DNA of 5,457 nucleotides from Actinomycetota bacterium (GTDB taxonomy: Bacteria; Actinomycetota; Acidimicrobiia; Acidimicrobiales; GCA-2861595), in assembly GCA_016781225.1 (NCBI GenBank), contig JADDQT010000158.1:1-5457 (forward strand). The letters run 5' to 3'. Positions 1 through 5,012 of this stretch are shown piece by piece (positions within the stretch are counted from its first letter, which is position 1; every line of letters begins with the position of its first letter). Both the position numbers and the translations under genes were made by a program. Under the pieces are notes generated by a model that saw nothing but the letters and a program-made list of their open reading frames with translations, was not told where the DNA came from and did not search any database.

Positions 1-165
1 ATCAGGGTCGAATTACACGCGTGTCATCTCTTCGCCCTGCAACCAACCGATTGTCAATCAACGGGCCGCATCTGGGTGCAGGCGACGACATGGCACAACA
101 GCGGAAACCGCACCTGAGCAGGGAAAACGCTTCTCGACGAAATGCGCTGCAGTGCTCGGAGCGCT
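1..165. other. No gene seen; possible distal end of a tRNA-integrated element
   Basis: I see no convincing gene here. The open frames crossing this stretch also run through the tRNA fragment and show no family signature. If the tRNA 3' half that follows is a displaced attachment-site copy, integrase logic places the integrated element on this left side and the older chromosome on the right. That is inference; no integrase or excisionase is visible in the window. Confidence 0.3.
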
Positions 166-210
166 CTTACAAGGAGGGGGTCGGGGGTTCGAGTCCCTCA
201 GCGCCCACCA
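166..210 (+). tRNA. 3' half of tRNA-Val (anticodon TAC), partial; likely attachment-site (att) scar
   Basis: Reading from 166: anticodon loop CTTACAA with anticodon TAC at 168-170, 3' anticodon strand GGAGG, variable loop GGGTC, and a T arm of GGGGG / TTCGAGT / CCCTC (five pairs, one G-U). Acceptor 3' strand AGCGCCC, discriminator A and encoded CCA end at 210. The spacing from position 34 to 76 is exactly canonical, and the loop-to-variable-loop stretch matches the bacterial tRNA-Val(UAC) pattern as I remember it. The 5' half is missing or badly degraded: no GGGCGCT acceptor strand and no normal D arm lie upstream, and the 5' anticodon strand is GCGCT, which pairs poorly. Tyrosine recombinases commonly cross over in the anticodon or T arm of tRNA genes and leave such a 3' copy at the far end of the element. 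A decayed tRNA pseudogene is the alternative. Confidence 0.8.
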
Positions 211-217
211 CGAAATC

Positions 218-251
218 CCGAGTCGGCGGATGCCGTTATCGCCTTCCTCGG
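218..251 (+). terminator. Imperfect hairpin just after the tRNA fragment
   Basis: CCGAG (218-222) pairs with CTCGG (247-251), and GGCG (225-228) pairs with CGCC (240-243), separated by a small internal loop. It lies 8 nt after the CCA end, where a tRNA trailer terminator would sit. There is no T tract, so this could be chance in GC-rich DNA. The rest of the stretch up to the antitoxin shows only a short CTCGTACGAG palindrome (307-316). Confidence 0.25.
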
Positions 252-461
252 ACGCTGTCTGGCCCGAGTCCAGTACTTGCTTCTCCACGCTTGTCAATCG
301 GGTCCTCTCGTACGAGGCCGGCGGTCGAGTCCGTGGCGACCCGACGGCGTGTCGCGCTTTCTCCAGGAGTCGGACCGTGGGGGCGGCTGACGTGCTCGGT
401 AGGGTTCTCGACGGGCTTGACCTTGGCCCGGTCGTGCACCCGAGCACGGCACAATGGAGTG

Positions 462-686
462 ATGGCGCGCCGGGCGACCACGTTGAACCTCGATGCCGAG
501 GTCCTTGCTCGGGCAGAGGCCCCGGCCGAAGAGACGGGTGAACCGGTAGAGGCGGTTGTCGAGCGGGCCCTCGTCCGACACATGGGCCTCACCGCCATGC
601 GCCGAGTCCAGAAGCGCGACCTTGACGAGGACGAGGCGCTTCGTGTCGCTTACGAGGAACTGAGAGGCGCACGAGCCAGCGGGTGA
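462..686 (+). CDS. Type II antitoxin, ribbon-helix-helix-like, partner of a PIN toxin
   Basis: A 74-aa protein with the layout of small antitoxins that bind PIN-domain toxins. The N-terminal stretch RRATTLNLDAEVLARAE fits a beta-strand plus first helix of a ribbon-helix-helix DNA-binding fold. The acidic C-terminal helix LDEDEALRVAYEELRGARA is of the kind that wraps the toxin and masks its active site. By family analogy it would repress its own promoter and neutralise the toxin. I chose ATG 462 because the family-like sequence begins there; the frame is open far upstream but runs through the tRNA fragment, so that part is not coding. GGAG at 456-459 is too close for a normal ribosome site. 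CACAAT (450-455) at -7 would suit a leaderless transcript, but this is weak. The toxin start lies 6 nt after the stop, implying one operon. It looks intact, unlike its partner. Confidence 0.75.
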   Translation: MARRATTLNLDAEVLARAEAPAEETGEPVEAVVERALVRHMGLTAMRRVQKRDLDEDEALRVAYEELRGARASG

Positions 687-692
687 CGCCGG

Positions 693-1305
693 GTGTTCCC
701 CCGCTGCCCGGCGGTGATCAATCCGGGGGTCTTCATCTCGGCTCTTCTGTCGAGCCGGGGAGCTCCAGGACGAGATGATGAGGGCACTCGAAGCTGGCAG
801 CTTCCAGTCGGTCGTGTGCCCGGCGCTCATCGGCGAGCTCGAGCGAGTGCTCCGGCGACCAAAATTCTCGAACGAGATCCACGACGAGGACATCGCGCTG
901 TTCATTGACTTCGTCCGAAGCGCGTCGACGGGCCTCGACGACCCGCCGGCGAGTCCGGGTCTGGCCCCCGATCCTGGTGACGACTACCTCCTCGTACTTG
1001 CCGACGCCGCTGATGCCACGCACGTCGTCACCGGAGACCAGGCCCTACTCACCGTCAGCGGCTGGGGCTTCAAGGTGAGCAGCCCTCGCCAGTTCGTGCG
1101 CGAAGTACTCGAGAGCAGTCGGCCTCATGAGGACTTGGCATCAGTCGACGTCGGCCGACGCCAGCGGCTGGTTGCTAGACGAAGCAATTCACACCCCACG
1201 GCGAGCAACAACCCCGGCACTTCCTATAGGGAGAGCGCCCCCAGTCAGCAGCCCTCGACCACCCCGACGGCTGACAGCAACCCGGGGTCCGGCTACCGCC
1301 CCTAA
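693..1305 (+). pseudogene. PIN-family toxin of a toxin-antitoxin pair, frameshifted and catalytically altered
   Basis: PIN toxins are Mg-dependent RNases using a cluster of acidic residues. The N-terminal part (GTG 693, VINPGVFISALLSSRGAPG) is in one frame. The rest, from MMRALEAGSFQ at 775, lies in the next frame and continues with ELERVLRRPKF, DPGDDYLLVLA and VVTGDQALL, which carry the later acidic positions. Skipping one base at about 774 joins the two parts at the spacing expected for the family (GAPGR then MMRALEAG), so this is a single gene with a one-base insertion. The first catalytic Asp of the usual V-I-D motif is Asn (AAT, 720-722). The family normally ends shortly after a motif like SPRQFVREVL (about 1085-1115); here the frame runs on for about 60 Ser/Pro/Thr/Arg-rich residues to 1305. 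A GTG at 683 overlapping the antitoxin stop may be the ancestral start, which would need a further shift near 713. An active product is unlikely unless the indel is a sequencing error, and even then the D-to-N change remains. Confidence 0.75.
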
Positions 1306-1328
1306 CACTCCGCTGACCCCCTAGCGAA

Positions 1329-1360
1329 GCAGCGCCCGGCACGTTCGTGCGGGGCGCTGT
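1329..1360 (+). terminator. Strong stem-loop downstream of the toxin gene
   Basis: CAGCGCCC (1330-1337) pairs with GGGCGCTG (1352-1359). After one G-G mismatch, GCAC (1339-1342) pairs with GTGC (1347-1350), closing a four-base loop. No T tract follows, which is common for GC-rich actinobacterial terminators. Its place 24 nt after the toxin reading frame suits termination of the toxin-antitoxin operon. The remaining bases up to the insertion sequence (1361-1541) contain no convincing gene, only a small hairpin AGGAGCTTGCTCCT at 1518-1531. Confidence 0.5.
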
Positions 1361-1541
1361 CATGTCATGGTGTCAGGCACTGAGGCCTTGGCCGGTCTTC
1401 GCTCGTTCACTGCTGCGGGCGGCTCCACGCGATGAGCCTCGTGCCAGCATCGACGCCCCATCCTCACACGGACCAGTAGCTCCTCTGAGATGCGGGGCAG
1501 GCGAGGAGCGGGACGTGAGGAGCTTGCTCCTGATCATCGAG

Positions 1542-1560
1542 CTAGCCGCGATCCTTCACG
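1542..1560 (+). repeat. Terminal inverted repeat of the IS, transposase 3' side (IRR)
   Basis: CTAGCCGCGATCCTTCACG, reading inward. It differs from the opposite end at two positions (C/T at the 8th base and C/T at the 13th). Transposases of this family bind and cut such ends. Confidence 0.85.
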
Positions 1561-1615
1561 AGAAGTCCTTCAGCGAGAGGGCGCCTCTTTGAGGCTGCCA
1601 AGCGGAGCGCCTGAG

Positions 1616-1684
1616 GTCATATGACGTTCCGGCTGGAACGCCAGACGGCATTCGGCGGTCATCACCGGTGTCGTGGGACCACGA
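1616..1684. other. Cluster of three short palindromes in the 3' non-coding part of the IS
   Basis: Between the end repeat and the transposase stop there are about 195 non-coding bases. They hold the perfect 10-bp palindrome GTCATATGAC (1616-1625), the hairpin CGTTCC-GGCT-GGAACG (1625-1640), and the hairpin TCGTG-GGAC-CACGA (1671-1684). They could form the transposase transcript terminator or secondary protein-binding sites. I cannot tell which from sequence alone. Confidence 0.35.
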
Positions 1685-1755
1685 TTCGGGGCGTCGAGGC
1701 GCGCTTGGCCAGGGGGATGGGGCGCTGTGGAGGTGGCCGGGTCGCTCGGCGGAGG

Positions 1756-3111
1756 TCAGGTGTCGATGAGGGCGACGCGCCGGTAGGCGGTTGCCAGCTC
1801 CGCCGCCCAAGGCCAGCGCTCGGGCAGGCGAAGCACGACGATCCGGGCCCGGCGCAGGAGGCGGGCGGCGCCATGCAACAGGCGATAGCGAAGCGTCTTG
1901 GGCGTGGCCTGTGCCAGTGCCCCGTCGAGGCATCGCATCCGCAGCCAGGCGAGCAGGTCGGCGCCAGCGAGCACGAGATCCAACCAAGCGGCGTTGGCGG
2001 CGAAGGCCGTAAAGGGCATGCGATCAAGGCCCGTGTCACGCAGCGCCTTGATGGAGTTCTCCACCCGGGCATGGGCCCGGTGGCGGGCCTCGAGGACCAA
2101 GGCATCGCCGGCCGAGTTGGTGAGCACCACCTGGTGGCGGTAGCCGTCGTGGTCCCACAGCTTCAACTGGGCCCCGGGGTGAGGCTTCTCACGCCGACAG
2201 ATGGTCCGGGTGCCGTCGGGCCAACCGCTGAGCACCACGTCGAGCTCAGCCACCTCACCGGCGTGGCGCTCCTCACCGTTATGTCCCACCGCCTTGCGCC
2301 ACGCCTTGGCGGGAACAGCCCGGATGGCCTTGTCCAAGCAGTCATTTACCCGCCCTCCGACGGAGAACTCCACGTTGCGCGCCACCAAGCCGTCGATGAG
2401 CTCGTGCACCGCACCGGCGCTGTCGGCGCGCACCAAGATGGGATGGTTCACCTGGCCGGGGTCATCGCCGGCACGGTGTTCGGCGCCATGGGCGTCGGGG
2501 AGCTGGGCTATGGCCAAGTCCACCACCGCCAGCTGATCGGCACCGGAGTTGGCGGCTGCGTTGCCGGCTCGCAAGAGGCCGGCCATGGCCTCACCGGTGG
2601 CGTCGAGGAAGCAGAACATGGGCTGGAACCCGAAGCCGCTCTTGTAGTGAGAGGTGGCGCCCTCTTTGTTCTCGGAGTGGATCTCGACCAAGGCGGCGTC
2701 GATGTCGAAGATGATCTCCTCCGGTGCCCCGCCCGCCGACCACACCTTGGCCCTCGCTTCGGCCCGGGCGGTGCGCATGGCGGCAAGCACGGCCGTGTCG
2801 ATCCCGTGCAGCACTCGCCCCGCCGTCGGGCCCGAGGCCACCTCGCCGAAGAGATCGGGCTGATCCCGAAGAGCGGCCAGGTCGGAGATGCAGTCACCGC
2901 CGCCGGCCAGCATCACCGCCAGGTGAGCCAGCACCCGGCCACGGTCGTGCATCGGGGCCCGCTCTCCAGTGATGGGCACAGCGGAGGAATAGGCACAAGT
3001 AAGCCCACTGGCATCGGCCAGTTTCCCGAGGAGATGCAGCCCCACTTGGGAGACGACCTGCGTGTCACCGGGGGTCACACGAACCTGCTCGACAGCTCGG
3101 CTACCGTTCAC
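1756..3111 (-). CDS. IS1380-family transposase (DDE)
   Basis: A 451-aa protein, full length for the family, that cuts and joins the ends of its own element. The N-terminal ~125 residues are the helical DNA-binding part. The RNase H-like catalytic core follows. The first Asp is in IIFDIDAALVEIHSENKEG (D136 or D138), followed by the family-typical YKSGFGFQPMFCFLDATGEAMAGLLRAGNAAAN. The second Asp is in ILVRADSAGA (D230). The Glu is in HRAHARVENSIKALRD (E351) within the conserved C-terminal segment. These motifs are those I know from IS1380 transposases. It starts at GTG 3111, the first start available in the frame, with AGGAGG 11 nt upstream. There is no internal stop or frameshift, so the element may still be mobile. 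Long open frames on the opposite strand are a by-product of high GC. Confidence 0.95.
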   Translation of the reverse strand: MNGSRAVEQVRVTPGDTQVVSQVGLHLLGKLADASGLTCAYSSAVPITGERAPMHDRGRVLAHLAVMLAGGGDCISDLAALRDQPDLFGEVASGPTAGRVLHGIDTAVLAAMRTARAEARAKVWSAGGAPEEIIFDIDAALVEIHSENKEGATSHYKSGFGFQPMFCFLDATGEAMAGLLRAGNAAANSGADQLAVVDLAIAQLPDAHGAEHRAGDDPGQVNHPILVRADSAGAVHELIDGLVARNVEFSVGGRVNDCLDKAIRAVPAKAWRKAVGHNGEERHAGEVAELDVVLSGWPDGTRTICRREKPHPGAQLKLWDHDGYRHQVVLTNSAGDALVLEARHRAHARVENSIKALRDTGLDRMPFTAFAANAAWLDLVLAGADLLAWLRMRCLDGALAQATPKTLRYRLLHGAARLLRRARIVVLRLPERWPWAAELATAYRRVALIDT

Positions 3112-3122
3112 CTTGCGAGTGC

Positions 3123-3128
3123 CCTCCT
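3123..3128 (-). promoter_or_regulatory. Ribosome binding site of the transposase
   Basis: AGGAGG on the minus strand, ending 11 nt before GTG 3111. The motif is perfect but the spacing is slightly long; it supports the GTG start. Confidence 0.55.
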
Positions 3129-3193
3129 GACTCGGGACTTCGACGCTTCGACAACGTCACAATCCCTTGTCCGGCGGGCACTTTCGCGGATGG

Positions 3194-4395
3194 TCAGTCT
3201 TCGGCGGCCTCAGACCCGTGAAAGATCACGGCTAGGGCAAGGCGCTCTGCATGCTTGGTCAGCAAAGTGGCAGCCGTGGCGGTGAGGAGGACGTAACCGG
3301 CGGCCAGGGCACGAAGTTCTTCTCCGTCCGCCGCTGCGACTCCGAGGCTGGCCACGACGATCGAGAACTCGCCGCGGGCGATGAGTGCTGTTCCGGCTCG
3401 CAGGCGGCCGTGCACGGCTACCCCCATCCGGCGGGCGGCGAACCAACCGGTGGCCATCTTCGTGGTGCCAGTGACCGCAGCGAGCAACAGGGCGGGGACG
3501 GCGACGTCGACCAGCGAGCCAGGACTGATCTGGAAGGAGAAGAAGAGGAAGAAGGTGGCCGCGAACAGGTCGCGTAACGGCTCGATGAGCGCTCCGGCGC
3601 GGGCCTGGACGGAGCCGGAGAGGGCGAGTCCGATGAGGAACGCACCGATGGCGGCCGAGACCTGGAGCTGTTCGGCCAGACCGCCGACGAGGAGGTGAGG
3701 CCGAAGAGCGACAGCAGGAGCGCCTCGTCTGACCCGCGGGCGAGGAGGCTGCTGAGCCCCTGGCCCCAGCGCAATGCCAGGGTGAGTATGAGGGCGACGG
3801 CAACCAGCGAGATGGCAACGGTGAGGGCAGCATCGCCCACACCGGTACCGGCCAGCAGGGCGGCCATGACCGGAAGGAACGCCGCCATGGCCAGATCCTC
3901 GATCACCAGCAGATTGAGGATCGCCGGGGTCTCCCGATTGCCGAGGCGGTCCAAGTCACTGAGCACCTTGGCGATCACCCCCGACGAGCTGACCCAGCAC
4001 ACACCGCCCAGCAGGAGTGCCGCCTCGACCTCCCAGCCCAACAGGACACCGGCGAGCAAACCAGGAATGAAGTTGGCGGAGGCGTCGACCAGGCCGGGCG
4101 CCACACCCGTCCTCAGCCCTTGGCGTAACTCGTCTGAGGTGTATTCGAGGCCGAGCGTCAGCAGGAGCAGCAGGACACCGATGTCGCCGGCCAGCGAGAT
4201 GAAGTCAGCACTGACGTCGAGGGGCGCCAAGCCGCCTTCGCCGACGGCCAGGCCGGCAAGAAGGTAGAAGGGGATGGCCGTGAGGCCCCACCGACCCGCA
4301 AGCCGGGCCAGCACCGCCAAGGCGATCGCCACCGCGCCCAGCTCGATGAAGGCCAGAGCGGCATCGCCACCGGCCGCGGCCAGCCGAAGGGTCAC
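3194..4395 (-). pseudogene. CPA2-family cation:proton antiporter (KhtU/KefB-like), frameshifted, C-terminus replaced by IS sequence
   Basis: An inner-membrane K+ or Na+/H+ exchanger subunit. Residues 1-234 (4395 to 3694) carry many hydrophobic helices and family motifs: LTLGLEY (about 80-85), GGVCWVSSSGVIAKVLSDL (130-148) and the ion-site segment NLLVIEDLAM (161-170, E166 and D167). After GLT at 3694 the frame breaks. One C missing from an expected ACC-CTC-CTC leaves ACCTCCTC, and reading resumes as VGGLAEQLQVSAAIGAFL in the next frame, continuing through DLFAATFFLFF, TGWFAARR and ALIARGEFSIVVASL to a stop at 3194. Repaired, the protein would have 400 aa, of which the last 13 (LAVIFHGSEAAED) come from the IS end. 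The native part ends at HAERLA, close to where the membrane domain normally ends, so the insertion alone may not have destroyed function. It starts at GTG 4395, inside the GTGA overlap with the upstream regulator, implying translational coupling. As written, translation stops at 3418 after about 90 out-of-frame residues. Confidence 0.85.
3217..3235 (-). repeat. Terminal inverted repeat of the IS, transposase 5' side (IRL)
   Basis: Reads CTAGCCGTGATCTTTCACG inward on the minus strand, pairing with the repeat at 1542-1560. In the antiporter frame it is translated as LAVIFH, so this mobile-element end doubles as protein-coding sequence. Confidence 0.85.
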
Positions 4396-4874
4396 GCCCC
4401 CAACAGGTCGGCGAAGTGGGAGAGTCCTTCGGGCGTGCCCACGGCGACGGCGACGTCGTCGGCCCGGAGCTCGAAGTCAGGGCCTGGGGCAGGGATGGTG
4501 GTGTCGCCCCTGATCACGGCGACTATGGACACGCCGGTTTGCGTGCGGAACTGGCCGCGGCGGATGGTCGACCCCGCGAAGGGCGACCCGACTGGGATGG
4601 TGACCCAGTCAAGGCCGACCCCCTCGAGGCGCTGCTGCACCGTCGCAAGCACCTCACTCACCTGGGTGGCGCCGAGAAGCTCGGCCAGCGTCCGACTTTC
4701 GTCGGGGCTCAGGTGAAGGGCAGTACGGCACGCGTCGGGATCGTCGTGGCCGTAGACGAGCAGCTCTCGGCGACCGCTGCGATGCAACACCACACCCACT
4801 CGTTCGCCGCGCGCCGTCGTGAGGTCGTGGCGTACCCCGACACCGGGTAGCTGCGTCTCGGTCACATGAGGCAC
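4392..4874 (-). CDS. TrkA-C (RCK_C) regulatory subunit of a cation:proton antiporter, KhtT-like
   Basis: A 160-aa cytoplasmic protein expected to sit on the antiporter encoded next and gate it in response to a ligand. The N-terminal part (about 1-85) opens with VTETQLPGVGVRHDL, a typical opening for these subunits, and contains RRELLVYGHDDPD. The RCK_C domain spans about 88-158: GLDWVTIPVGSPFAGSTI, then GVSIVAVIRGD, then PGPDFELRADDVAVAVGT, which is the usual strand pattern of a TrkA-C ligand-binding domain. The start is chosen at GTG 4874 because AGGAG (4888-4884) lies 9 nt upstream and the family sequence starts here; GTG 4865 is possible. The open frame extends upstream to 4964 but that part has no family character. 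The stop overlaps the antiporter start (GTGA, 4392-4395), so the two are almost surely co-translated. The gene looks intact. Confidence 0.85.
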   Translation of the reverse strand: MPHVTETQLPGVGVRHDLTTARGERVGVVLHRSGRRELLVYGHDDPDACRTALHLSPDESRTLAELLGATQVSEVLATVQQRLEGVGLDWVTIPVGSPFAGSTIRRGQFRTQTGVSIVAVIRGDTTIPAPGPDFELRADDVAVAVGTPEGLSHFADLLGA

Positions 4875-4883
4875 CGCGCACTG

Positions 4884-4888
4884 CTCCT
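4884..4888 (-). promoter_or_regulatory. Ribosome binding site deciding the start of the RCK_C subunit
   Basis: AGGAG on the minus strand, 9 nt before GTG 4874, within a purine-rich GGAGGAGGCGAGGAGAGGAG tract. It favours 4874 over more upstream starts. No clear -35/-10 pair is visible in the spacer between here and the DUF3500 stop, which also contains two direct copies of GGCCTGGCC (4929-4937 and 4941-4949). Confidence 0.5.
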
Positions 4889-4989
4889 CTCCTCGCCTCC
4901 TCCAGTCTTGCTCGGCGAGAACCTCACAGGCCTGGCCGAGGGCCTGGCCTATGGCGTGACCCACCCAAGGAGTTCGCCAACCGTCCGCG

Positions 4990-5003
4990 AGGAGTCGTCT
5001 CCT
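4990..5003 (-). terminator. Small hairpin after the DUF3500 gene
   Basis: AGGAG-TCGT-CTCCT forms a five-pair stem 9 nt beyond the DUF3500 stop on the minus strand. It is short and lacks a T tract, so it is weak evidence for termination between this gene and the antiporter operon. Confidence 0.2.
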
Positions 5004-5012
5004 TCCCCACAG

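Larger units (their letters stand above)
1542..3235 (-). mobile_element. IS1380-family insertion sequence, about 1.69 kb, apparently complete
   Basis: The element is bounded by 19-bp inverted repeats: CTAGCCGCGATCCTTCACG on the left, and on the right the same motif inverted as CTAGCCGTGATCTTTCACG, matching at 17 of 19 positions. It contains one full-length transposase gene read on the minus strand. The size of 1694 bp is in the range usual for the family. On the right the base just outside would extend the repeat to CCTAG, an end type known for this family (ISEcp1 ends begin CCTAG); on the left that base is G. The family makes short target duplications, but the flanks here (CGAG or TCGA on the left, GGCA or GCAA on the right) do not match. 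That suggests recombination between copies, an adjacent deletion, or mutation of the target duplication. The right end lies inside the antiporter reading frame. Confidence 0.85.

Noticed and set aside
51..299. TTGTCAATC present at 51-59 and 291-299
   Set aside because: A 9-mer shared twice is expected by chance in a window of this size; no longer repeat surrounds it.
58..447. Minus-strand frame containing ALRDSNPRPPPCK
   Set aside because: This peptide is the antisense translation of the tRNA T arm and anticodon loop, a familiar false-protein artefact.
21..461. Upstream extension of the antitoxin frame to an ATG at 21
   Set aside because: It would translate the tRNA fragment and an Arg/Ser-rich stretch without homology; the antitoxin-like sequence begins at 462.
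1347..1592. 81-codon + strand frame between the hairpin and the IS
   Set aside because: It starts within the hairpin and runs into the IS end, with no ribosome site and no recognisable motif.
1621..3285. 554-codon open frame on the + strand
   Set aside because: It lies antisense to the well-recognised transposase, has no family-like motifs, and crosses the IS end. Long antisense frames are expected at this GC content.
3210..3842. 210-codon minus-strand frame
   Set aside because: It is in the third frame opposite neither half of the antiporter; the sequence is Arg/Pro/Ser-rich shadow translation.
4929..4949. Two direct copies of GGCCTGGCC upstream of the RCK_C subunit, considered as an operator
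   Set aside because: GC-rich, short, and without a nearby recognisable promoter; no support beyond the repeat itself.
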